Assembly (NCBI GenBank): GCA_000018565.1
Contig: CP000875.1
Location: 2,495,199 to 2,559,198, forward strand
Direction: 5' to 3'
DNA: 64,000 nucleotides
Origin: Herpetosiphon aurantiacus DSM 785
GTDB taxonomy: Bacteria; Chloroflexota; Chloroflexia; Chloroflexales; Herpetosiphonaceae
Within the stretch, counting starts at the first letter, position 1. Every line of letters starts with the position of its first letter. The notes under the pieces were generated by a model that was not told the DNA's origin, did no database searches, and saw nothing but the letters and a program-made list of their open reading frames with translations. Below, one piece after another: positions 45,257 through 54,118 of this stretch. A program made the translations under genes and the position numbers.

Positions 45257-45529
45257 ACACGAGATGTATTTGATGTGGTCACGATTTAATCGTTGGTGCA
45301 CATATTTCCTTGGTAATACATACCGATCCTTGCGCATGGCAGTAGTACCCAAGGATTCATCGATTTTTTATCATTATTGAGATGTGTTTATGTTATTCCA
45401 ATAATGATTCCATTTAGCGAAATTTTGGCGTAAACGTGCGTGGTTTTTGCTATGTCATCGATGGGTTGCTTTCCCGTAGAGGTGATACTATACTGGTCTC
45501 TCCATTCAGGATCACGTCCTATCGAATGA
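45257..45529. other. Gene-free stretch after the RHS gene
   Basis: No immunity gene on the plus strand. It holds one arm of the dispersed inverted repeat (45308-45354) and a promoter-like TTGCTT, 17 bases, TATACT (about 45462-45490) facing the 3' end of the ankyrin-like gene. Confidence 0.55.
45308..45354 (+). repeat. Left copy of a 47-base inverted repeat
   Basis: Its reverse complement is about 83 percent identical to 48509-48554. The pair flanks the ankyrin-like gene, the small repeat protein and the IS4-type element. Each copy is itself partly symmetrical (CCTTGG ... CCAAGG). Confidence 0.7.
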
Positions 45530-46240
45530 TTATTCCCAACCCTCTAAAAACAATGCTATCTCGAGCGTTAATGCTTCATTCGCAAACCCGATCATTTCCT
45601 CTTCAAAATCAAACATCATTTGCATAACGACCTCTATCTGACGTTTATCATGGACAAAGTTCTTAAAGAGAATTGAGCTAATATAAACAGGATTATGTGC
45701 TTGACGAAGATAGAGTGATGCATCGATATATCCCGCATCAGGATTGCGGGGAAAGATAAAACGTTGCCCTAAAAGATCGTCAAGCGACGGAGGTAAGGCA
45801 ATCCGATCAGCTTGTATCGATGTTTGAACACATTCGCCATCAAGTATAAACGGTTTTAGGGTAATTTCTATCGTGTGCATGCCACGCGAAAAATGACATA
45901 TCCCCCTCTCGTATTCAAGACTTAAAACCGTGAAGTTTTCAGTAAGATCGCGGATACCTGGTTGAAGACACGGGTTGTGAGCTGATCCATCATGGGTGCG
46001 AATAACGCCACGAGAAAAGTCCTTAAAAAGATTTTCTAACCATGGCGTATCTGGCACTGCACCAGCCTCATACAGGATTCTCAAGCTTTCCATATCGTTC
46101 ATAGTTTGCGCGATTTGAAGAAATGAAGGCCGTCCTAGCTGCCAAACGGTATTGACATCAAATCCCGTAGCAATAGCGAAACGCATCGTCTCATAATCTT
46201 GTGTTAAAAGGGCATCTTTAAACACATCTGGAGTTATCAT
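45530..46240 (-). CDS. Ankyrin-like protein, possible immunity protein
   Basis: A 236-residue soluble protein. The N-terminal 75 residues look like two ankyrin-type repeats (FKDALLTQDYETMRFAIATG, FDVNTVWQLGRPSFLQIAQT, LRILYEAGAVPDTPW). The rest is a mixed domain that I do not recognise, ending in acidic and hydrophobic residues. Start at the ATG at 46240 with TTGGAG 9 bases before it; an upstream in-frame TTG is less likely. Ankyrin proteins are known immunity partners of polymorphic nucleases, and this gene is the nearest candidate to the RHS tip, but it is convergent instead of downstream on the same strand. Immunity is an inference. Confidence 0.65.
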   Translation of the reverse strand: MITPDVFKDALLTQDYETMRFAIATGFDVNTVWQLGRPSFLQIAQTMNDMESLRILYEAGAVPDTPWLENLFKDFSRGVIRTHDGSAHNPCLQPGIRDLTENFTVLSLEYERGICHFSRGMHTIEITLKPFILDGECVQTSIQADRIALPPSLDDLLGQRFIFPRNPDAGYIDASLYLRQAHNPVYISSILFKNFVHDKRQIEVVMQMMFDFEEEMIGFANEALTLEIALFLEGWE

Positions 46241-46393
46241 TATTGGGTTCTCCAAGAGATACTCGTCACAGCGAAAGGAAAATAAATATAATACTGATGT
46301 CTATGCAATCCAATTCTCAAAATCAAGACTTGCAGAGCAAATCAGTACTCTATGCCCGAAATCATAACCTAGGTCTTAGTAAAATGCTGAGCA

Positions 46394-47029
46394 TTATACT
46401 AACCATACTTGTTGTTGTTTTACCCACTTCTCGTTTTCTAGAATAGCGATTCCAAGCCATGGATATTGGTCTAACAAGGGGATAGCTAAGGGCAAAAAAT
46501 CCCATAACCTGCTATCGTGTTTTACCTGATACCATTCTGATTGAATAATTGAAAGTGTCCGCTCAGGAGTGGGATCATAAGTTTGAATAAGTGTCGCAAG
46601 GATTTTCACTCGCTGCGCAGTATCACTGATCGACTGGGCTATGGCAAATGCTTGATCAAGTTGTCCAAGTAATGAAGCACTATTCGCAAGTCGCGAAAGA
46701 ACGTCATCAGTGGTGTTCATTAATGATACTTGTTCTATTGTGCTATAAAGTACTTCGCGGGCTTTCTGATGGTTCTTATTTTCGGTCGTAATAGCCACCA
46801 TTCTAATCCATGTATTAACACGGATAAACTCATCAAGGATAAACTGGGTAAAAATCAAAGCTTGATCGATATCTCCTATTTTTGTGAGGGCTATGGCAAT
46901 ACGATGAAGCGCAATGGATTGTGATTCTTCTTCAAGAGATTGGACAATTGCAATCGATTGCTCGAAGTTTCTAATGGTTGCCATCGCAATAGCGCTCTTT
47001 ATGAGGCTCTCAATCCGATGTTCTGTCAT
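46394..47029 (-). CDS. Small helical-repeat protein related to the STAND protein C-terminus
   Basis: A 211-residue protein of about five helix-pair repeats (QAFAIAQSISDTAQRVKILA) ending PWLGIAILENEKWV. The same repeat and the same ending (PWLGTAILKEEAWV) close the 1,497-aa STAND protein at 55002, so the two share ancestry. This one lacks the nucleotide-binding part. It may be a free repeat partner of the STAND system or the tail of a broken larger gene: its ATG has no clear ribosome site and the IS4-type element starts 11 bases upstream. Role unknown. Confidence 0.6.
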   Translation of the reverse strand: MTEHRIESLIKSAIAMATIRNFEQSIAIVQSLEEESQSIALHRIAIALTKIGDIDQALIFTQFILDEFIRVNTWIRMVAITTENKNHQKAREVLYSTIEQVSLMNTTDDVLSRLANSASLLGQLDQAFAIAQSISDTAQRVKILATLIQTYDPTPERTLSIIQSEWYQVKHDSRLWDFLPLAIPLLDQYPWLGIAILENEKWVKQQQVWLV

Positions 47030-47039
47030 ATCAATTGAC

Positions 47040-48239
47040 CTGACTAACTAACACTTTGCTGCTCCCCACAATCATGCCATACTTTGGAGTGCTTATGCTT
47101 CAAAGAAAGGTGATCATCATGGGGAGCAGTCATGAATTATACACGCGGGTTTGGACGACGTTGCACCAGTTTCATCCAACCCTCCATGCACGGCGACTGG
47201 CGACCTGGGCTTGGGTCATTGTCGGCTTACTCCATGCGCGATCCGTCCATCTTAGCGCTGTGGCGCTCCATCTGGCGAGCGATGCTGAGGCCGCTGGGCG
47301 AATCGCACGCATTCGGCGCTGGCTCGCCAATCCGTGGCTTGATACCCAGTTTCTCTATCGTCCGCTCATTACCCATGTGCTCACGGCTTGGCGCAATCGC
47401 GACATCACTATCATGATTGACGGGTGCTACGTCAATCACGACAAACTCCAGATGGTTCGCCTGTCCTTATCCCACTGTTATCGGGCAATCCCTCTCGCGT
47501 GGCAGGTCATGAGCCATCACGGGAACGTCTCCGTGGAGTCATGTCAGCGGATGCTTAATCGGGTACAACAACTTCTGATCGGAACCCGTCGTGTGACGTT
47601 TCTTGCGGATCGGGGCTTTCGCGATTGGGCATGGGCTGCAAGCTGCCAGCGCCGCGGCTGGGATTACATCATTCGGATCGCAAATACAACGACCATTCGC
47701 TGGGATGATGGCCCATGGATGGCGATCAACACTATGGCAGTAAAGCCCGGCAAGTCCGTCTATCTGCGCAATGTTTTGCTCACCCAAGACGGAGAATGGC
47801 GCTGTACTATCGCCATTACGTGGACACGTGCCACGAAAACCAAGCCTGCGGAACGATGTGCGGTAATAACCAACCGAGAGCCGAGCAAATGGATTCTGAA
47901 CCATTATTTGCGCCGTATGCATATCGAAGAGAGCTTCCGCGATGACAAATCGGGCGGATTTGATTTGGATGCCAGTCGCCTGCGCGATCCGCAGCGGCTT
48001 GATCGGCTGCTATTGGCGATCGCCGTGGCAACGCTCTGGATGTATGAACTGGGGGAACGCGTACTCAAGGATGAGCAACGTGCCCACGTCGATCCAGGCT
48101 ATCAGCGTCAACTCAGTGTGTTTCAGCTAGGATGGCGTTGGCTCCGGCGAGCATTGAGCCTTGCCGATATCCCGAAATGGAACCTCACGCTCCATCCGTT
48201 TCAGCCTGAGCGGGTCGCAGCAAAGTGTTAGTTAGTCAG
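47040..48239. mobile_element. Complete IS4-type insertion sequence
   Basis: A 1.2-kb element with perfect 23-base terminal inverted repeats (47040-47062 and 48217-48239) around one transposase gene. No clear target duplication is visible at the outer edges. It may have entered the promoter or 5' part of the repeat-protein gene at 46394-47029. Confidence 0.9.
47095..48231 (+). CDS. IS4-family DDE transposase
   Basis: A 378-residue transposase. The catalytic triad is visible: aspartate in ITIMIDGCYVNH, aspartate in VTFLADRGFRDWAW, and glutamate in the YREK-like block RRMHIEESFRDDKSGGFDLD. I start at the ATG at 47095 with GGAG 5 bases upstream; another possible start lies at 47119. The last codons run into the right terminal repeat, as in many compact elements. 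The frame is intact, so the element may still be active. Confidence 0.92.
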   Translation: MLQRKVIIMGSSHELYTRVWTTLHQFHPTLHARRLATWAWVIVGLLHARSVHLSAVALHLASDAEAAGRIARIRRWLANPWLDTQFLYRPLITHVLTAWRNRDITIMIDGCYVNHDKLQMVRLSLSHCYRAIPLAWQVMSHHGNVSVESCQRMLNRVQQLLIGTRRVTFLADRGFRDWAWAASCQRRGWDYIIRIANTTTIRWDDGPWMAINTMAVKPGKSVYLRNVLLTQDGEWRCTIAITWTRATKTKPAERCAVITNREPSKWILNHYLRRMHIEESFRDDKSGGFDLDASRLRDPQRLDRLLLAIAVATLWMYELGERVLKDEQRAHVDPGYQRQLSVFQLGWRWLRRALSLADIPKWNLTLHPFQPERVAAKC

Positions 48240-48671
48240 CTGTTACTGCTGGAATTGATTGCTCAGATAATCAATCTTTTCGTTAATTCCAGTATCTTGT
48301 ACGATGATGGATTGTGATTAAATTTTATTAATTCTAGGTACTGATTTGTGCAACGTATGCGAACCAAGAAACCCTAGTGTAGGAATGTGTTCATGCACAC
48401 TAAGTCAATAGGTGGGTAACCTATACTGATCACTTGTGTTGGCAGAGCGTTTTTATACCACTGTAATGGCATAAAAACGTATCAACGATGATGGGGAAGC
48501 TACATATTCTTGGGCAATACTGCCATGGTGAACGATCGGTATGTGTTACCAAGGCAATGGCTTAGCGTATATGGCTCCTTTGTAGCCGATCGTTCCTCTG
48601 GCTCATTGTTCAGGTACGAGTATTCCATCACGGCAATACGTGTTTTGCCATAACCTACGGTGGTATCATTC
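48240..48671. other. Gene-free stretch with inverted repeats
   Basis: No supportable gene. It contains a CTGGAATT/AATTCCAG inverted repeat (about 48250-48295), a hairpin around GCGTTTTTAT/ATAAAAACGT (about 48447-48480) and the right copy of the 47-base repeat. It also holds the 3' region of the NB-ARC gene. Confidence 0.5.
48509..48554 (-). repeat. Right copy of the 47-base inverted repeat
   Basis: Inverse match to 45308-45354, about 83 percent identical; see that entry. Confidence 0.7.
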
Positions 48672-51446
48672 CTACAGATGGTCGTCTGCCGTCATGGTGG
48701 CTTGTAAAGAGACGAGATTCGCACGAATAAACTGGGTATCGGGATGATCGGCCCCCAACACCGCTTCATAAATCGCCAAGGCCCGTTCAAACAAGGGCTG
48801 TGCGTCGGCATACCGTCCTTGTCGCTCCAAGACCTCCGCCAGATTGTTCACACTCACCGCCGTATCGGGATGATCGGCCCCAAACACCGCTTCATAAATC
48901 GCCAAGGCCCGTTCAAACAAGGGCTGTGCGTCGGCATACCGCCCTTGCCTCGCCAAGCCCCCCGCCAGATTGTTCACACTCACCGCCGTCGCTGGATGAT
49001 CGGCCCCCAACACCGCTTCATAGATGCCCAAGGCTCGTTCATGCAAGGGCTGTGCGTCGGCATACCGCCCTTGACTCGCCAAGACCATCGCCAGATTGTT
49101 CACACTCTGTGCCGTATCGGGATGATCGGCCCCCAACACCGCTTCCCTGATGGCCAAGGCCCGTTCATACAAGGGCTGTGCGTCGGCATACCGCCCTTGC
49201 CGATCCAATACCCCCGCCAGATTGTTCACACTCACCGCCGTATCGGGATGATCGGCCCCCAACACCGCTTCATAAATCGCCAAGGCCCGTTCATACAAGG
49301 GCTGTGCGTCGGCATACCGCCCTTGCCGATCCAATACCCCCGCCAGATTGTTCACACTCACCGCCGTATCGGGATGATCGGCCCCCAACACCGCTTCATA
49401 AATCGCCAAGGCCCGTTCAAACAAGGGCTGTGCGTCGGCATACCGCCCTTGACGCAACAATACCCCCGCCAGATTGTTCACACTCACCGCCGTCGCTGGA
49501 TGATCGGCCCCCAACACCGCTTCCCTGATGGCCAAGGCCCGTTCAAACAAGGGCTGTGCGTCGGCATACCGCCCTTGACGCAACAATACCCCCGCCAGAT
49601 TGTTCACACTCACCGCCGTCGCTGGATGATCGGCCCCCAACACCGCTTCCCTGATGGCCAAGGCCCGTTCAAACAAGGGCTGTGCGTCGGCATACCGCCC
49701 TTGACGCTCCAAGACAAACGCCAGATTGTTCACGCTCGTCGCCGTATCGGGATGATCGGCCCCCAACACCGTTTCCCGCACCGCCAAGGCCCGTTCAAAC
49801 AAGGACTGTGCGTCGGCATACCGCCCTTGATGCAACAAGACCGAGGCCAGATTGTTCACACTCTGTGCCGTATCGGGATGATCGGCCCTCAACACCGCTT
49901 CCCTGATGGCCAAGGCCCGTTCATACAAGGGCTGTGCGTCGGCATAGGCTCCCCGCAGGGCTTCAAAATACCCTAGGTTATTGGCAAGAAGTGCGGCTAG
50001 GGCATCACCACGCTTCAGCGCCCGTGTGGTGGTGTGGCGTAGATGTGGCTCAAGCGACAGCATCGAACGTGGCACACCCATCTCATTAACACGGGATGCC
50101 ACAGCATCAATCCGATCTTCCACCATGGCTAGCGTTTCCGTCGATCCTAATCGTGCCTCGACGACTTGGGCCAACAAGCGATGCAACACCACAGCATCTG
50201 CTCCATCCAGCAAGCCGAGTTGCTGCAAACGCCGTAACGCATCAACCGCATCATCAGCATCCGTCTCATCCGGCACGAATGCCAGTACCAGATCGCGCGG
50301 GATTGGCACGCCTGGCGCACACCACGCCGCCCCATCAAGCATACCTAAGGCCAACGCATCAAGGGCATTGGTCGGATCAAGTTGGTTAAAACTCAGCATA
50401 AAGGTGGCTTCAATATCCTGTTCATGCCGTGTCGGTGAACGCAACGCTCCTCGTCCCTTGAGCGAGCGATGAGCAATCGTCAAATCCTTACGGTATTGTT
50501 CGACCGTATGATGGGAATAGGCGGTGAGATAACTCCCAGCGAGATGCAACGCCAGTGGTAAATAGCCGACATCTTCCGCAATCGCATCGGCCTCGATGTC
50601 GGTCAACCGTGCACAGAGGCGCTGTACCAATGCGCGACTCTCACGCGGGGAGAGCAATCCCACCCGAACCAGTGGGACACTGGCCCATTGATCGGATCGC
50701 GAGGTTATGAGCACCCGACAGCCCCCAATCGCGGGTAGCCATCCATCAATGACCTTCGCATCATCACAATTATCGACGACGATCAAGCGTGGCATCGCTG
50801 CTTGCCATGCAAGCAGGACCTGGTGCACTTGCTCATCAAGCGGCATCCCCCGGGGATCAATCCCCAAGGCCGGAGCGCAGGCCGCCACATGACTGGCGAT
50901 CTGCGTCGGATCAGCACTATTAATCCAGAAAATCCCGCCCGCAAAATACCAGCCATACCGATACACAAACTCCACCGCAAGGCTCGTTTTCCCAATCCCG
51001 CCCACACCCACGGCCACCGCTGGCGTTAAAATAGCGGTTTGATGCCGTTTGAGGGCTGCTGCCAGATCACGAAAAGCGGCGGCCCGCCCAACAAAATTAG
51101 GATTTGGGCGGAAATCAAGGTGCGACCGCGCAGGCAGATCCATCCGTGGCTCAGGAATCGTCTCGAGCGGGAGGGTCGCCAAGCGCTCAAGGGCCGCAGG
51201 CAGCAGGTCAATGGGTTCGGGGAGGTGGATCTGGAACACCACTTGGGTTAAATCCCCAAGCACGGTACAGCCCAACGCAATCGCCTGTCCATGGCGATCC
51301 GTCTGCACACTTAGGACTTTATCGGCAATGGCGACCCGCTCACCGCTGAGCACCCGTTCAAGGATGGCATGCAGGTCGGCAGCGGCAAGGTCGGGAAACA
51401 CGGCATGGAGTTTGGCCAAAACAGCGTCCGGAAGGGCGTTCGTCAT
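48672..51446 (-). CDS. NB-ARC STAND NTPase with TPR array
   Basis: A 924-residue signalling NTPase. Residues 1-100 are an uncharacterised N-terminal domain. The NB-ARC module has Walker A GVGGIGKTSLA at 147-157, Walker B RLIVVDNCDD at 220-229, the sensor stretch CRVLITSRSDQW and GYLPLALHLAG. A winged-helix region follows. From about residue 500 to 910 there are ten 42-residue kinesin-light-chain-type TPRs (GRYADAQPLFERALAIREAV, then LGADHPDTAVSVNNLA). STAND proteins bind a trigger with the repeats, oligomerise with ATP and fire a linked effector (family knowledge). It follows the gene at 51472 by 25 bases, which probably encodes its partner. The repeats are nearly identical in DNA. Confidence 0.93.
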   Translation of the reverse strand: MTNALPDAVLAKLHAVFPDLAAADLHAILERVLSGERVAIADKVLSVQTDRHGQAIALGCTVLGDLTQVVFQIHLPEPIDLLPAALERLATLPLETIPEPRMDLPARSHLDFRPNPNFVGRAAAFRDLAAALKRHQTAILTPAVAVGVGGIGKTSLAVEFVYRYGWYFAGGIFWINSADPTQIASHVAACAPALGIDPRGMPLDEQVHQVLLAWQAAMPRLIVVDNCDDAKVIDGWLPAIGGCRVLITSRSDQWASVPLVRVGLLSPRESRALVQRLCARLTDIEADAIAEDVGYLPLALHLAGSYLTAYSHHTVEQYRKDLTIAHRSLKGRGALRSPTRHEQDIEATFMLSFNQLDPTNALDALALGMLDGAAWCAPGVPIPRDLVLAFVPDETDADDAVDALRRLQQLGLLDGADAVVLHRLLAQVVEARLGSTETLAMVEDRIDAVASRVNEMGVPRSMLSLEPHLRHTTTRALKRGDALAALLANNLGYFEALRGAYADAQPLYERALAIREAVLRADHPDTAQSVNNLASVLLHQGRYADAQSLFERALAVRETVLGADHPDTATSVNNLAFVLERQGRYADAQPLFERALAIREAVLGADHPATAVSVNNLAGVLLRQGRYADAQPLFERALAIREAVLGADHPATAVSVNNLAGVLLRQGRYADAQPLFERALAIYEAVLGADHPDTAVSVNNLAGVLDRQGRYADAQPLYERALAIYEAVLGADHPDTAVSVNNLAGVLDRQGRYADAQPLYERALAIREAVLGADHPDTAQSVNNLAMVLASQGRYADAQPLHERALGIYEAVLGADHPATAVSVNNLAGGLARQGRYADAQPLFERALAIYEAVFGADHPDTAVSVNNLAEVLERQGRYADAQPLFERALAIYEAVLGADHPDTQFIRANLVSLQATMTADDHL
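48720..49965. repeat. Ten tandem 126-base repeats coding TPRs
   Basis: Ten head-to-tail 126-base units, most more than 90 percent identical over long stretches, inside the NB-ARC gene. Variation clusters in a few codons (for example PDTAV/PATAV/PDTAQ and the residue before RQGRYADAQ). Unit number can change by unequal recombination, and assembly of this region should be treated with care. Confidence 0.9.
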
Positions 51447-51471
51447 AGAGTCATCCTTTGCCTACCAGAAA

Positions 51472-52632
51472 TTAGGAACGCTCAAATACGGTCACGACCT
51501 GCTGATGCTCGGCGATGCGCTGTCCCTCCTGATCATCAATCTGGATGCGGAGGCGCGTTTGCCCAAGGGTCGTGGGCGTAATTGTCAGACTCAGGGTGTC
51601 GATGGTGCTGCGCAGTAATCCGCTGGTCGCGCCCCAATACCAGCGCACCTGATATGGTCCCGTCGCATGCTGCATCGTGATCGTCACAAAACAGGATTCA
51701 TCGCAATACCATGGGCTGTCCACCACCACCGTGGCGTGGGGTGTCGGCGCAACGGTTGGCCCGCGATCATCCCATGTTTGGGTCATATCCTCCCCAATCG
51801 TATTGTCCTCGGCCACATTCGGATGGGTGCGGGGTGGTGTTCCTGATGCGGATGGTGGCCCATAATAGGTTTGACGAATTACGCCACCTACACTATTCCC
51901 CTCGGCATAGTTGGCTGGCTGGGCAGTCCCCGATCCAGACTGAATGAGCGCTTTGGCCTGATTGCGACGCGCGACACTGGCGGCTCCCGCAGCACGCATC
52001 CTGCTGGCCTGGTCGGCTTCGTGAAGGGCCACAAGCAGCTGCTGAATCCGGTGGTTGTGCATCAGATCATGCTGCTGCGCATACTGCACTAACGCCACCT
52101 GGGTTGCAGATACCTGCATAAGTAGTTGCTCGCCGAGGGTCTGCGTTTCATGGCGCAACTGCTGGATGTCGGTATAGAGGGTTTGTAAGACCATTGCCGC
52201 GTGGGTGACGCGCGTCTCAATACGCAGCGTCGTCTCGGCGGTCAGGTCTGCATAGTCCATCAGGATGGCCGATACTGCCTGATCGTGGCGGGCGTGCTGT
52301 ATGAGCACTGCGAGATCCTGCACTAAATCCGCATTGCTTTGCATCTGGGTTGACAAGGAGTCGGCCATCGCCGCCCGCAGCCGCGCTTCGGTTTGATCAG
52401 GACGCATGGCCTGCATCGCCCACTGCCCCAACCAACCTGCAAGGGCATTGCCACCCATACTCTTTAACCATGGGGCAAGCACTGTCAGACTCACGCCACC
52501 CATCAAGAGCGGGGCAAGACCTCCAGCGAGCAACGATCCAACAGTCAAACTGCCTCCGACCATGACCGCCGCATGGTAGGTGGTTTGCAATCCCCGCTGA
52601 AACCGCTCGGTCAATGATTGATTGGTCGCCAT
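51472..52632 (-). CDS. Unrecognised partner protein of the NB-ARC gene, possible membrane effector
   Basis: A 386-residue protein. The N-terminus has a glycine-rich hydrophobic stretch (MVGGSLTVGSLLAGGLAPLL and GGVSLTVLAPWL, about residues 23-55) that could insert in a membrane. A long helical part (about 80-230) may be coiled-coil. The sequences YAEGNSVGGVIRQTYYG and EDNTIGEDMTQTW resemble the short beta segments often seen in bacterial STAND systems. The C-terminal about 90 residues look like a beta-sandwich with a YCDESC cysteine pair. It lies upstream of and in operon with the NB-ARC/TPR protein, so a pore-type effector or adaptor is plausible but unproven. Confidence 0.75.
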   Translation of the reverse strand: MATNQSLTERFQRGLQTTYHAAVMVGGSLTVGSLLAGGLAPLLMGGVSLTVLAPWLKSMGGNALAGWLGQWAMQAMRPDQTEARLRAAMADSLSTQMQSNADLVQDLAVLIQHARHDQAVSAILMDYADLTAETTLRIETRVTHAAMVLQTLYTDIQQLRHETQTLGEQLLMQVSATQVALVQYAQQHDLMHNHRIQQLLVALHEADQASRMRAAGAASVARRNQAKALIQSGSGTAQPANYAEGNSVGGVIRQTYYGPPSASGTPPRTHPNVAEDNTIGEDMTQTWDDRGPTVAPTPHATVVVDSPWYCDESCFVTITMQHATGPYQVRWYWGATSGLLRSTIDTLSLTITPTTLGQTRLRIQIDDQEGQRIAEHQQVVTVFERS

Positions 52633-52660
52633 CGGCCTATCCTTTCTTGATCATCACGCA

Positions 52661-52704
52661 AGGTATCCCGCCATTTCGCTGAAGGTATCCCGCCATTTCG
52701 CTGA
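52661..52704. repeat. 22-base tandem duplication
   Basis: Two exact head-to-tail copies (52661-52682, 52683-52704) about 30 bases upstream of the start of the 386-aa gene, followed by a partial third. It may be an operator for the two-gene system or a simple repeat. Confidence 0.75.
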
Positions 52705-52861
52705 TGGTTCCCTGTCATACTTGTTGGAATACTTATACAGCAATCGATATTCAGTTACAACCAGTGTGCTAGGCTTTTTGCATCATCGCGATGGAACACG
52801 GTCAATTCGATGATAGGCAGAATTTGCAGACATGAAATATTGAGACACGATCCGATTTGTT

Positions 52862-54118
52862 CTAACCATTACCCAGTTGAGAATCATTATCGACATCGGC
52901 AACTGTGATTAATTGCGTGTTCGGGACGGCAATCCAATCGCCTGTATACAAACGTATGATTGATTCTGGGATTGGCAATGTCCCTGCAAGGAATGCTTTT
53001 CCGCGATCATTAATAGCGATATGGTTTTCGTGCGTATGGATAATCAAATTCCATGGTTCATACGTAAGTTTTATCTGGTTCGCATAGGCAGATTGTCCTA
53101 TACGATTCGCAATATCTTTTTTGCTGATTGGGCCTTCTGTTGCGAGATACTCTAAGATATGGCGATACGTTCTTGTGAACGTCTCTGTATGCAGTGACTT
53201 AGACAGAATATTCATAATTTCAAATCCTGAATGAATTAACGACATGATATCGGCGCTCTTATACTGCGTTGATTCGCCATGAATAATTTTCGTGCGAATG
53301 TACCAAAAATCACGAATTGTTTCTTCAAGTCGTGGTGGGAAAATACCGACATTCACACCAAGGTGTACCATTTCATGAATACTCCGTGGTTTCTTTGATT
53401 GCTCTGTATCGATAAATGGTTCGATATCCTTACGAATTTTTGATTCTATCCTTGATGATAAAAACATTAATGCTGCACTAGGACTGGTGATGGCTGTAGC
53501 AAATACCTTTTTATACAAACTTGTAGTCTTTGTTTCGTTGTCTATCTCATCAGGATATAGTAGAGCAGTAGAATCCATCTCATTTTTGGTATTGTTATCA
53601 TGTTGAGTTATTTTATCGGATGGTTCGTCGCCTGATGAATCGAATCCATCGATTTTTTGGATCGAATCTGCAAGTTTTGACTCTTCATTGAGAATATTGA
53701 TATTCTCTTTTAGTGCATTATTTTTTTGATTGAATTCAACGAGGCTTTCGCCTATTTGGATTTTCTTTATATATTCAGTTATAAATTCAGCCATAGTACG
53801 CATATCATAGGTTACTACTAATACAGAGATGAGAACCATAACCCATATCGCATTATTGTCATTTCGAACCAATAGATAAATTAATATACCAGTAAATAAT
53901 AGTATTAAAAAATATCGTCTATTCCACTTAAATTTTACTAACTTCTTAAAATTAGACGAAAGATAAGGATTAATCAGAAATAAAAATAATATACCTCCTA
54001 TAATGGCTGTTTCTATTTTTATTTGTGATACTACAGTATTGATATCGATAACATATTGAACGACATACATTCCAATCAATAAGATGATAATACCAACTGT
54101 ATAGCCTATTTTCTTCAT
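52862..54118 (-). CDS. AT-rich four-helix membrane protein with cytoplasmic domain
   Basis: A 418-residue protein with four predicted membrane helices at about 5-25, 38-55, 70-87 and 90-107 (VGIIILLIGMYVVQYV, IIGGILFLFLINPYL, YFLILLFTGILIYLLV, AIWVMVLISVLVVTY). A charged linker and a helical domain follow, whose block DFWYIRTKIIHGES resembles the DUF4145/HEPN-like R-x-x-x-x-H pattern. The end (ISKKDIANRIGQSAYANQIK) looks like a winged helix. Base composition is much richer in A and T than its neighbours, a sign of transfer. HEPN-like domains are often RNases in defence systems, so an anti-phage role is possible. I do not recognise the whole protein. Confidence 0.75.
   Translation of the reverse strand: MKKIGYTVGIIILLIGMYVVQYVIDINTVVSQIKIETAIIGGILFLFLINPYLSSNFKKLVKFKWNRRYFLILLFTGILIYLLVRNDNNAIWVMVLISVLVVTYDMRTMAEFITEYIKKIQIGESLVEFNQKNNALKENINILNEESKLADSIQKIDGFDSSGDEPSDKITQHDNNTKNEMDSTALLYPDEIDNETKTTSLYKKVFATAITSPSAALMFLSSRIESKIRKDIEPFIDTEQSKKPRSIHEMVHLGVNVGIFPPRLEETIRDFWYIRTKIIHGESTQYKSADIMSLIHSGFEIMNILSKSLHTETFTRTYRHILEYLATEGPISKKDIANRIGQSAYANQIKLTYEPWNLIIHTHENHIAINDRGKAFLAGTLPIPESIIRLYTGDWIAVPNTQLITVADVDNDSQLGNG

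Noticed and set aside
46243-46446. 67-codon plus-strand frame between the ankyrin-like and small repeat-protein genes
   Set aside because: It starts at TTG without a ribosome site and shows no family resemblance.
48720-49965. CRISPR-like regular spacing of repeats
   Set aside because: The units are contiguous 126-base coding repeats with no unique spacers; they encode TPRs.
48744-49976. Long open frame on the plus strand opposite the TPR array (repetitive, arginine- and histidine-rich)
   Set aside because: It is the mirror of the 126-base repeats of the NB-ARC gene; each repeat is open in several frames. It has no ribosome site or protein family.
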